Of a stretch of 16,258 nt of DNA, positions 1 through 6,976 are shown one piece after another. Within the stretch, counting starts at the first letter, position 1. Each line of letters starts with the position of its first letter. The DNA comes from JBKEBQ01 sp047973225 (GTDB lineage Bacteria > Bacillota_I > Bacilli_A > Erysipelotrichales > Erysipelotrichaceae), in NCBI GenBank assembly GCA_047973225.1, contig JBKEBQ010000051.1:1-16258 (forward strand). Reading direction: 5' to 3'. Both the position numbers and the translations under genes were made by a program. The notes below the pieces were generated by a model that was not told the DNA's origin, searched no databases, and worked only from the letters and a program-made list of their open reading frames with translations.

Positions 1-933
1 TTCGATAGTTTCGTTAACTTTCCTAGACTAAAACTTCCTACTAATATTGTCATTGATGAATTACATTCTTCAATGACAAAATATGGAAGTTCTTATTTAT
101 GTGTACTTGTGGATAATGAAAAGCGATGTATCTTTGAGTTACTTCCTTCTCGATCCAAACATGATCTTAATCGTTATTTTGAGAAGATTCCTCAACCTGA
201 AAAAGATGCTATTCGCTACGTAACCATGGATATGTGGCTACCTTATAAAGATGTTACACTAAAACACTTTAAAAACTGTAAAATAGCTGTAGACCCTTTC
301 CACGTAGTTAAACATATCATCCAAGTATTTACAAACCTTAGAGTTCAAATTCAGAATCAACTTGAGTATGGTAGCGTATCCTATTACGTATTAAAAACAT
401 GGCATCGTTTATTAGATAGGGATATAAAATTAGATAATGAACCGCAATATAATCGTGTTTTAAAAAGAAAAGTAAACAAACGTGAATTATACAATATGAT
501 GTTAGATATTAGTGAAGAACTTACACTTGCTTATCAATTGAAAGAAAAGTATCGTCATTTTAACAAATATACAAACTATGAAGATTGTGAGGAACACTTT
601 GATGACTTAGTAAGTCTTTTTCAGAAAGCAAACCTTTCTATTTATGAAGAATTTATAGCTACAATTACAAATTGGAAGAGCGAAATTTTAAACTCTTTCA
701 AACGACCTTATGAAAATCGCAAGCAGTCAAATGCATTAGCTGAAAATATGAACTCACAAATTAGAACTCATATGTAAGTGTCGAATGGCAATTCAAAGTT
801 TGATAAATTTCGTAGAAGAATTATCTATACTTTGAACTCTAAAATATTTTATGTTTTAACTGATCATCTAAAAAAAATTATATCAACAAAAAGAAATAAT
901 AACATAACTATACTAATGCTTTTCTGCAACTAA
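1..933 (+). pseudogene. ISL3-family transposase, 5'-truncated by the window, with internal stop
   Basis: The reading frame is open from base 1, so the N-terminal part (zinc-ribbon and helix-turn-helix in intact ISL3 transposases) lies outside the window. The visible part is the DDE catalytic region typical of ISL3 (transposase_12) enzymes. It has an IDE segment around bases 52-63, then VTMDMWLPY and AVDPFHVVKH, which match the family's conserved 'DMw.pY' and 'D.FHv' signatures. A TAA at 775-777 interrupts the gene. The same frame then continues with recognisable family C-terminal sequence (SNGNSKFDKFRRR, typical of the 'SNGNxxFxxFrkR' tail) to a natural stop at 931-933. One nonsense mutation therefore removes about 50 residues. 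The element is probably inactive, although a truncated protein could still be made. Family assignment is confident; the missing 5' end prevents judging the rest. Confidence 0.88.
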
Positions 934-978
934 AAAGAGCAGTGATATATCCCTTTTGAGATACTTCACCGCTCTTTT
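933..978 (+). terminator. Hairpin terminator after the ISL3 transposase
   Basis: AAAAGAGC (933-940) pairs with GCTCTTTT (971-978), and GTGA (942-945) pairs with TCAC (966-969), leaving one unpaired base on each side and a loop of about 20 bases. The right arm ends in TTTT and the left arm begins with AAAA, so the hairpin could stop transcription from either direction, including leftward transcription past the end of the mannosidase gene. It starts within the last codon of the transposase frame. Confidence 0.6.
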
Positions 979-1105
979 ATCCACACAGTATTTTATAGCA
1001 AATTATCGAGTGTCCACACGATAATTTCCATTACCATTATTAGTGACGGTTCACATTGAAAAGGTTCAATTCTCAAACACTCTAATTTTAAACTTGTATT
1101 GAAAA
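934..1105. other. Non-coding IS junction region
   Basis: No gene is visible between the ISL3 frame and the IS3 scrap. The stretch holds the terminator arm, a CCACAC-containing segment near 981-1000 that probably belongs to the right end of the ISL3 element, and an AT-rich dyad (AAATTATC at 1000-1007 with GATAATTT at 1020-1027, inner GTGT/ACAC). Bases 1011-1033 resemble 1265-1287 in the same orientation (TGTCCAC, then AT, TT, CCATT at matching positions). This suggests the decayed end of a second, related IS. Exact element borders cannot be fixed without intact relatives. Confidence 0.45.
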
Positions 1106-1290
1106 GTGGAACTGAACTCGAAGTTTTTTACAACCCTTGTCCTTACTCAACTTGAATTAGTATTAGAAGTATATATTCACTGGTTCAACAATAAGCGGAC
1201 ACATTCTACACTGGACTATCTGTCTCCAGTAGAATACAAAAAATACAAAACTCTTACTGAAACCTGTCCACGAAATGGTTGCCATTCCAC
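1106..1290 (+). pseudogene. C-terminal remnant of an IS3-family transposase (OrfB)
   Basis: The frame encodes YIHWFNNKRTHSTLDYLSP followed by VEYKK, the characteristic C-terminal tail of IS3-family OrfB integrases. Everything upstream, including the DDE triad, is missing, so this is a dead scrap of about 50 recognisable residues. The nearest possible start is a GTG at 1106 with no convincing ribosome binding site. The 3' side contains TGTCCACGAAATGG (1265-1278) followed by GCCATTCCA, which looks like the right terminal inverted repeat of the lost element. The open frame runs on to 1312 and overlaps the tail of the convergent mannosidase gene by 17 bases. That extension is probably read-through beyond the element and not transposase. 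Confidence 0.8.
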
Positions 1291-1295
1291 ACGTG

Positions 1296-4001
1296 TTATA
1301 TTCTTTTATTAAGAAAATTTAATTCTATATAAAGAGAAATAAACTCATTAGACTTTAACTTGATAATTTTTAGTTTTCTATTTTCTCTGGTGAAATTTTG
1401 AACTTTTCTTTTATTTTCTAATGAATTTACCTCATAACAATTTACTATATCACACTGAAAAAATAGTTTCTTATTTTCTACACTCATATTATTTGCATTA
1501 AAAATACGTATGATATAACCTTTATTATCTTCTGCTTTCTTAATCGCACCAAACGATAAAGAAGAATCCAATCTCATAATTGAAATTATTTCTGGTAATA
1601 TTTCTTTTTCTGCGGGCAAAACAAAATTCATTCTCCCATCTAAATATTCCTCGTTTTGGTAAGCAAATATTTCAGAAATGTAAGTTTTATATACTTTTTC
1701 TATAGTGTGTACATCACGTCCATAATAAACTCCAAATTGCGTCTTAAAAACCTTCTCTATTTGTGCATCTGGCGTTTTAATAACTGGCTCTCCCGAAGGT
1801 CTACCTGGACGATATAATAATTCTTCTTTACCCATCTGCCCATAAGTTCTAAATAATGTTAAAGCGATAGTTGTGTTATCCCGTATTTGATACTCTCTCA
1901 CACCTTTAGACATTACAGAAACACAATGTTTGCTATCTTCCATATAAACAAATCCATCCATGAATTCAATATTAATAGGTTCTTCATGCCAAGTTTCGAA
2001 ATAATCCTTCTTATCTATAGACTGTTTATATTCAATCATATCCTTACTATAATAATTCTTACGTTCAATCGTCCCAAACTGTTGGCTTGCATAATTTACA
2101 TTTGACATAATTCCGCTATTTATTAAAATGCACATTCGATGAGAAAGTGCATTGTTTTCAATGCTTACTTCAACATCTACAAAATTCCTATTATCCAATT
2201 TTACAGTTAACTCCACTCGTAAGTTACAATTGCATATACCGCATTCTCGATCTTTCAATGTTCGAGGCACCTGCATAACATAATTTATTTTTATCATTGA
2301 TAGCACATCTGATTTTTTTATCTCATTTGTGTATATACTTTGATTTGAATAAACAATGAAATCATTTTGTGGTGGTGAATAGTTAAAACTATCTCCACCA
2401 TCACCATTGTCAGCTATGACGAATTGATTCTTATATTCTTTATTATTTTGTTTATCAAAAACAATGAAATCTCCTTTATCTGTTAAAGAAATTTTATACA
2501 TACCATTTTCAATTACATTGTTTTTTTCCTCTATAAATATTGAAGTTTTAGAAGTAGAATTATATACAATTTCAAATGAAGTATATCCTAACGGACTTAT
2601 ATTATTGATATCTGCACATAAAAAAACTTCATATAATTTATCTGGTTTATAAGTTTTTTTACTTTGATCAAACTGTATACTTTGGTTTAAAACATAATCA
2701 GAAACATCTTTATAATCTAAAATTATATGTTTTATCTTTCCTCCCTGTTGATTTACAATCTCAAACTGTAAAGATTCCACATATATTTTTGTATACAAGC
2801 TTTCGCTTCGCACATATGGGAGTGCATTAAATATAAATATTTTATTATGCCGTTGCTTATTTTTTAAAGCAATCAAACGCATATGTAACTCCTTAACATT
2901 ATCTAATATTTCTATTGCATCTATGTAACGGTTGTATACTTTTTGATTGGCAGCATCTGACATACAAGAGCCTAGTGAATCATGAGCAGAATTTTCAAAT
3001 AATAAATACCACACATCCCTAATTAATTTTTGTGGATAGCGGTTATCACATAAATAAGACAAACATAATAGTGGTTCAATCGTATATACAAGATAGTTTT
3101 GTGCATATGTATTTAATACTTTTATATCAGAACGAGATGAAAAAATCGTTTTATGAACACGCATATGCTTCCCAAGTAAGAACTCACCTTGCACTGTATT
3201 CAATTTTATATTTTCTATTTTAAGTTTTTGTTTTACATCCTCAATAAATTGTTGGTAACTACTAATAACATATATATTCTCACGATCCTCTTCATTCTGT
3301 TTTCTAATAATTTCTGGCAAATTTTCACGAATTGGCGATTGGTCAAAACCACTAGGAAATAAAATATTGGATGTGCTCGCATATTTACCTGCTCGATTTA
3401 AACAAATATCTTCCCAAAATGATTTTCTTCCCTTCCCTTCAGGTATCATTCCACCAATGCCATACATATAAGGGATTTGTACTGCTAATATTTCACTACC
3501 ATCTATTCCTTTCCATTTAAACTCAAAATTCTTAGTATATTTTACATTTGCTCCTCTCATAAAAATAGTTTCATTAATACCAAACGATTTATATATTTGC
3601 GGCATGTTTCCAGATTGCCCAAATGAATCTGGAACATATCCTATCATCATTGTTTTTCCAAAATCATTGCATCTTCGAATCCCATAAAGTAAGTTCCGTA
3701 TTAAATTCTCTCCCCCTGCTAAAAGCAGATCGCTTTGTGTATACCAAGGACCAATAATTAATTTCCCTTGTTTCACTAACTTTTTTATACGGTCTTCCTG
3801 TGTAGGCTCCCAACGTAAATAATCATCAAGAAGAGAGGCTTGTGCATCAAGAGTAAAATAATAAAACTTCTCATCACTTTCTAAAATGTCTAAAATATGT
3901 GCCATATCTTGTTGTAAATATACTTTTGATCGAGCCGTTGTAAAATACCACTCTCGATCCCAATGTGTATGTGCAACTATGTGTACTTTATTTTTATTCA
4001 T
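1296..4001 (-). CDS. mngB: GH38 alpha-mannosidase, MngB-like (phospho-mannosylglycerate hydrolase)
   Basis: A 901-residue cytoplasmic glycoside hydrolase family 38 enzyme without a signal peptide. It matches E. coli MngB (877 residues) along its length, including KLIIGPWYTQ (80-89), HMRVHKTI (279-286) and RPGRPSG near residue 760. Predicted zinc ligands and active site are all present: H13 and D15 in AHTHWDREW, D125 in GYVPDSFG (also the expected nucleophile) and H340 in SAHDSLG. MngB hydrolyses 2-O-(6-phospho-alpha-mannosyl)-D-glycerate to mannose 6-phosphate and glycerate. Its position as last gene behind fructose-type PTS IIA, IIB and IIC matches the mngA-mngB logic. The ATG at 4001 follows GGAG with 5-base spacing, 9 bases after the IIC stop. 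Substrate by homology; another phosphorylated alpha-mannoside is possible. The 3' end abuts IS debris but looks complete. Confidence 0.88.
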   Translation of the reverse strand: MNKNKVHIVAHTHWDREWYFTTARSKVYLQQDMAHILDILESDEKFYYFTLDAQASLLDDYLRWEPTQEDRIKKLVKQGKLIIGPWYTQSDLLLAGGENLIRNLLYGIRRCNDFGKTMMIGYVPDSFGQSGNMPQIYKSFGINETIFMRGANVKYTKNFEFKWKGIDGSEILAVQIPYMYGIGGMIPEGKGRKSFWEDICLNRAGKYASTSNILFPSGFDQSPIRENLPEIIRKQNEEDRENIYVISSYQQFIEDVKQKLKIENIKLNTVQGEFLLGKHMRVHKTIFSSRSDIKVLNTYAQNYLVYTIEPLLCLSYLCDNRYPQKLIRDVWYLLFENSAHDSLGSCMSDAANQKVYNRYIDAIEILDNVKELHMRLIALKNKQRHNKIFIFNALPYVRSESLYTKIYVESLQFEIVNQQGGKIKHIILDYKDVSDYVLNQSIQFDQSKKTYKPDKLYEVFLCADINNISPLGYTSFEIVYNSTSKTSIFIEEKNNVIENGMYKISLTDKGDFIVFDKQNNKEYKNQFVIADNGDGGDSFNYSPPQNDFIVYSNQSIYTNEIKKSDVLSMIKINYVMQVPRTLKDRECGICNCNLRVELTVKLDNRNFVDVEVSIENNALSHRMCILINSGIMSNVNYASQQFGTIERKNYYSKDMIEYKQSIDKKDYFETWHEEPINIEFMDGFVYMEDSKHCVSVMSKGVREYQIRDNTTIALTLFRTYGQMGKEELLYRPGRPSGEPVIKTPDAQIEKVFKTQFGVYYGRDVHTIEKVYKTYISEIFAYQNEEYLDGRMNFVLPAEKEILPEIISIMRLDSSLSFGAIKKAEDNKGYIIRIFNANNMSVENKKLFFQCDIVNCYEVNSLENKRKVQNFTRENRKLKIIKLKSNEFISLYIELNFLNKRI

Positions 4002-4010
4002 ACTATCTCC

Positions 4011-5063
4011 TTATTTTCTTACAACTGTTATTTTTTTATGTTTTTTCGCTTTTGTTCTACAGAATATATCCATTTTCAAAACCAACAAAGCAATAAGTAG
4101 TGCTGAAATTATGATTCCCAAAATATAAAAGCTTCCATTTCTAACACTAAAACTACCAAAAATTCCACCTAAAGGAGGATATGGGATATTTCTAACATTA
4201 ACCGCAACATAAGCCGTTCCAATTCCTGCGCACACCATATTTAGATACTTCAGTTTTGGCTCTTTTATAGTAAACATAATTGCTCCTTCAGAAATACCAA
4301 ATAATCCTTGGATAAATATCCACTTCCCTATCTTTTGTAAATCTAAAGGAAAATGACTTTTTTTCCACATGCAGGATAAACCATAAGCTATAGGTACGAT
4401 ACAAGCAGCACAATTAAATAAAAACAACAGCAAGAAGGAATAATCAATAGCGAATAATATAGCAATAACTAGTATCATTTTATTTACAACTCCGCCTAAA
4501 TCGTAAACAACTAAACAACCAATAATAAATCCCAAAATAATTCTAATAAATGCCATTTCTGACAATGATAAAAGATATAATAAACCAGGTTGTAATAAAT
4601 AGTAGTCAAAAGTTTTCATAGTCATCACAATCATAAATGAACATAAACCTAATAAAATTGGAGTTATATACATATCATTTAAAAATTCAAGTTCTTCAAA
4701 GTGAATATAATTCCCTTTGAATTTATGTAGTATTAATTCACAACCTAGAATAATAATAACCACATATAAAATAGATATATCAAAAAGTTGGATTAATATA
4801 TAGATAAGTATTCCAATACTACTCGATTGTAAAGTAGTGCTCGAGTTCGAAAAGCTAGCACAAAATAGCCCACCTGTAAAAAACAGACACATTTTTATTG
4901 CAATTTGTATACTAGTATAGTTTATCACAACAGTATTAAATGAGAGGTTTGTTGCAGTCATAGCAACCACTCCTAAAAGAACAGCGAAAGTGAAAATTAG
5001 TTGCGATTGAGATAAAGCTTTCATTAAACGCTTTTTTATCATCAAATTTTCAAACATTTCCAT
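4011..5063 (-). CDS. PTS fructose-type IIC membrane component
   Basis: A polytopic membrane protein of about 350 residues with eight to ten hydrophobic segments. Fructose-family IIC signatures are recognisable in the second half: YDLGGVVNK (near residues 187-195, family 'YDmGGPxNK'), GLFGISEGAI (253-262, family 'GLFGITEGAIPF') and PPLGGIFG (296-303). It would translocate a sugar that IIA and IIB phosphorylate. The open frame extends to a TTG at 5087. I prefer the ATG at 5063, which forms a TAATG stop-start overlap with the IIB gene and so suggests translational coupling; a GGAG lies about 13 bases upstream. The N-terminal half is diverged and the usual Pro of the GGP motif is Val, so transport specificity cannot be read. 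Context points to an alpha-mannoside such as mannosylglycerate. Confidence 0.8.
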   Translation of the reverse strand: MEMFENLMIKKRLMKALSQSQLIFTFAVLLGVVAMTATNLSFNTVVINYTSIQIAIKMCLFFTGGLFCASFSNSSTTLQSSSIGILIYILIQLFDISILYVVIIILGCELILHKFKGNYIHFEELEFLNDMYITPILLGLCSFMIVMTMKTFDYYLLQPGLLYLLSLSEMAFIRIILGFIIGCLVVYDLGGVVNKMILVIAILFAIDYSFLLLFLFNCAACIVPIAYGLSCMWKKSHFPLDLQKIGKWIFIQGLFGISEGAIMFTIKEPKLKYLNMVCAGIGTAYVAVNVRNIPYPPLGGIFGSFSVRNGSFYILGIIISALLIALLVLKMDIFCRTKAKKHKKITVVRK

Positions 5064-5374
5064 TAACTTTGATATTGCTCCATACAACTTTCAATAACAT
5101 CTTTAGGATAAGCAATGCAATCATCTAGATTTACTTCAAAACTTACTACTCCCGCAAAACGTTGCAAATCATCTAGTTGCTTATTAGCTGCAATAATTAA
5201 AAAATCTGCCTGTTCTATTTCTGCATATTCTAGTTTGTTTTTAATGCCATTTATACGATGTTGTTCTACTTCTATCTCTATTCCCATCTCTAAAGCTGCT
5301 TGTTCAAGAGCTTTCGCCGCCATCGGCGTGTGCGCTAACCCTGTAGGGCATGCAGTGATTGCAATTATTTTCAT
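5063..5374 (-). CDS. PTS fructose-type IIB phosphocarrier
   Basis: A 103-residue stand-alone IIB of the fructose family. ITACPTGLAHTPMAA (6-20) is the hallmark phospho-loop ('TACPTGIAHTfMAa'), with C9 the predicted phosphocysteine. It takes phosphate from the neighbouring IIA and passes it to the incoming sugar at the IIC. The ATG overlaps the IIA stop (ATGA at 5371-5374) and is preceded by a perfect AGGAGG at 5381-5386 with 6-base spacing, so the start is secure. In E. coli MngA these domains are fused in one chain; here they are separate genes. Usual length for a single fructose IIB domain. Confidence 0.9.
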   Translation of the reverse strand: MKIIAITACPTGLAHTPMAAKALEQAALEMGIEIEVEQHRINGIKNKLEYAEIEQADFLIIAANKQLDDLQRFAGVVSFEVNLDDCIAYPKDVIESCMEQYQS

Positions 5375-5835
5375 TTAAATCCTCCTAAATCATTATTTAT
5401 AATTTTTACTACTTCGATTTCACTACTAGCATTTTTAATAGATAAAATGAATTCATTATCCATTAATAACTCTGCTATCTTTGAAAGCATTTCAAGATGT
5501 GTTTGTTCTTTTATATTCTTTGTTGATAATAAAGCAAAGATATGATGCACAGGTTCTTTATCAATAGATTCCCAATCAATTCCATGATCTAAACGAATAT
5601 ACATAATAGTTGGTTTCACTACATAAACACTATTGACATGTGGAATTGCAATTCCTTTTGTCATCCCTGTAGAACCTTGCTCTTCACGATCAATTAAACC
5701 TCGCATTACTTGATGTTCATTCGTAATCATTTGTTGTTTTTCTAAATACACAACTAATCTATTAAAAACATCAAATTTGTTCTTCACCCTATCTTTAATA
5801 AAATAACTTCGTATATTCATATATGTGTCGTACAA
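5371..5835 (-). CDS. PTS fructose/mannitol-type IIA phosphocarrier
   Basis: A soluble IIA of about 150 residues (PTS_EIIA_2 family). STGMTKGIAIPH (55-66) is the family motif with H66 the phosphohistidine, and H113 in the THLEMLSKIA helix is the second conserved active-site His. It receives phosphate from HPr and feeds the IIB that follows. The start is uncertain. The frame opens with TTG at 5835, while the first ATG is at 5820 and gives a protein that begins where the IIA fold normally begins. The nearest good Shine-Dalgarno (AAAGGAG, 5854-5860) is 18 bases before the TTG and even farther from the ATG, so initiation is poorly explained. The upstream IS3 element ends only 36 bases before the TTG. 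Confidence 0.85.
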   Translation of the reverse strand: MYDTYMNIRSYFIKDRVKNKFDVFNRLVVYLEKQQMITNEHQVMRGLIDREEQGSTGMTKGIAIPHVNSVYVVKPTIMYIRLDHGIDWESIDKEPVHHIFALLSTKNIKEQTHLEMLSKIAELLMDNEFILSIKNASSEIEVVKIINNDLGGFK

Positions 5836-5851
5836 TACACTTGTATCGCAC
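5825..5851. promoter_or_regulatory. Imperfect dyad over the IIA start, candidate operator
   Basis: Arms GTG-(3)-TACAA (5825-5835) and TTGTA-(3)-CAC (5841-5851) are symmetric about a 5-base centre TACAC, 8 of 11 positions pairing. The dyad overlaps the TTG start and sits just downstream of the AAAGGAG. It could be a repressor site or an RNA hairpin limiting access to the start. No local regulator for the mannoside unit is visible in the window. Inference from symmetry only. Confidence 0.3.
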
Positions 5852-5906
5852 TACTCCTTTCTGTTTATATTGTTGTGATAAACTATATTTATAACACTAG
5901 TAGCTA

Positions 5907-5923
5907 ATAAGATATAATCTTAT
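5907..5923. repeat. Perfect palindrome containing a TATAAT box
   Basis: ATAAGAT and ATCTTAT are perfect 7-base arms around ATA. On the plus strand TATAAT (5913-5918) is a consensus -10 box about 30 bases before the orfA start, so it is probably the old transposase promoter; no good -35 is visible. The palindrome lies just inside the left inverted repeat. Confidence 0.45.
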
Positions 5924-5944
5924 GAAAGAAAAGAGGAAACTACT

Positions 5945-6188
5945 ATGCCACAGTATTATGATGATGAATTTAAAAATAATATTGTATGTCTTCATTTAGA
6001 AGAGGGACGAATGATTAAGAGTATTGTCGAGGAATACGGAGCCTCCAAAGCCAGTAAACCACCAAGCGCAAACAGACTTAGAATCTATGAAAGAAATGCT
6101 ACGTATAAGAAAAGAATTGGAAGAAGTAAAAAAAGAAAATCTATTCTTAAAAAAAGCGGTGGCATTCTTTGCGAAGGAAATCGATTAG
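5945..6188 (+). pseudogene. IS3-family orfA remnant (frameshifted)
   Basis: The frame opens MPQYYDDEFKNNIVCLHLEEG and continues to a helix-turn-helix start (SIVEEYGASKAS), typical of IS3/IS150 OrfA. Around 6050-6066 the homology jumps to another frame. Residues ESMKEMLRIRKELEEVKKE, then NLFLKKAVAFFAKEID, the usual leucine-zipper tail of OrfA, are encoded in the frame ending with TAG at 6186-6188. A stretch of roughly 20 residues, including the second half of the DNA-binding domain, is missing at the junction. The ATG at 5945 follows AGAGGAAACT with reasonable spacing. Not functional. Confidence 0.82.
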
Positions 6189-6865
6189 CGGGTTATCAAT
6201 TTATACAAAAATATTATGAGCTATTTGGTGTTTGATGGCTACTACGTCGATTACATATATATCCAAATGTTTACTACAATTTCGTAAGAAATAAAAAGGC
6301 GAAGTACCAAAAGGGAGAACCACACAAGATGTTTGACAATCTACTACAACAAGACTTTACAGCTACGAAAGTAAATCAAAAATGGTGTACTGATTTTACA
6401 TATTTATTATTGACAGATGGTGGTTTCAGATATAATTGTTCGGTGCTTGATCTTCACGATCGAAGTATTTTGGCTAGTATTACTGACAAAAATATTACCA
6501 GTGATCATGGGATACGGACAGTGCAGAAGACACATGCATCCCAGTCCAAAATAAGTGCTGATTTAATCTTGAACAGTGATCAAGGGAGTCAATATACCCC
6601 CAAAAGTTTTACGCAGTTTTGTCAATCAGTTGGTATTACGCAAAGTATGAGTAAAGCCGGATATCCTTATGATAATGCGCCGATGAAACGCTATTATAAT
6701 ACGCTAAAGAATGAACAAATTCATTTGCACGATTACCATACAGAAGACGAATGGAAGGTAGCGGTTGAAAATTTTGCACACATTTAGTATAACCACGTGA
6801 GACCTCATTCTTACAATGGATATCAGACACCTTTTGAAGCACGCTATGGAATCAGAAATTATTAG
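6189..6865 (+). pseudogene. IS3-family orfB (DDE integrase) remnant
   Basis: One frame encodes AGYQFIQKYYELFGV, a TGA (6233-6235, where relatives have Arg), WLLRRLHIYPNVYYNF, then KKAKYQK joined abruptly to GEPHKMF near 6314. About 50 codons, including the helix-turn-helix linker, are deleted there. The rve integrase domain follows: catalytic Asp in WCTDF (6392-6394) and Asp in NSDQGSQYT (6578-6580). At the position of the third acidic residue, 35 residues further on, DNAPMKRY has Lys (6686-6688) where the family has Glu. A TAG at 6785-6787 interrupts the YNHVRPHSYNGY tail, which ends at 6865. Two stops, a deletion and a lost catalytic residue make this non-functional. Confidence 0.88.
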
Positions 6866-6915
6866 GCACGAGTGTTACAAAAATGATTGACCACAACAAT
6901 ATGTCACCCAAATAT

Positions 6916-6942
6916 AAAAAACTCTTTTGATAGATACAAGAG
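6916..6942 (-). terminator. Weak terminator after the GH1 gene
   Basis: Reading leftward, CTCTT (6942-6938) pairs with AAGAG (6926-6922) around an 11-base loop and is followed directly by six Ts (6921-6916). The stem is only 5 bp, so termination may be partial. If leaky, transcripts would run through the dead IS3 element into the mannoside genes. Confidence 0.35.
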
Positions 6943-6976
6943 AAAACTTATTATGGGTTTCTTAGTAATATCAGTG

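Larger units (their letters stand above)
5871..6898 (+). mobile_element. Decayed IS3-family (IS150-type) insertion sequence, 1,028 bp
   Basis: The element starts TGTTGTG and ends CACAACA. The two terminal 40-mers (5871-5910 and the complement of 6859-6898) agree at 31 of 40 positions. ATAT occurs immediately outside each end (5867-5870 and 6899-6902), consistent with a 4-bp target duplication, although ATAT is self-complementary and may be chance. It carries orfA and orfB remnants in the usual order. It is shorter than the usual 1.2-1.5 kb because of internal deletions. It lies between the GH1 operon and the mannoside operon, antiparallel to both. The number of lesions shows the insertion is old. 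Confidence 0.88.

Noticed and set aside
3886..4128. Plus-strand open frame across the GH38/IIC junction
   Set aside because: Antisense to two well-supported genes; the hydrophobic product reflects the complement of a membrane protein.
6636..6842. Minus-strand open frame inside the IS3 element
   Set aside because: Antisense to recognisable orfB sequence; no support of its own.
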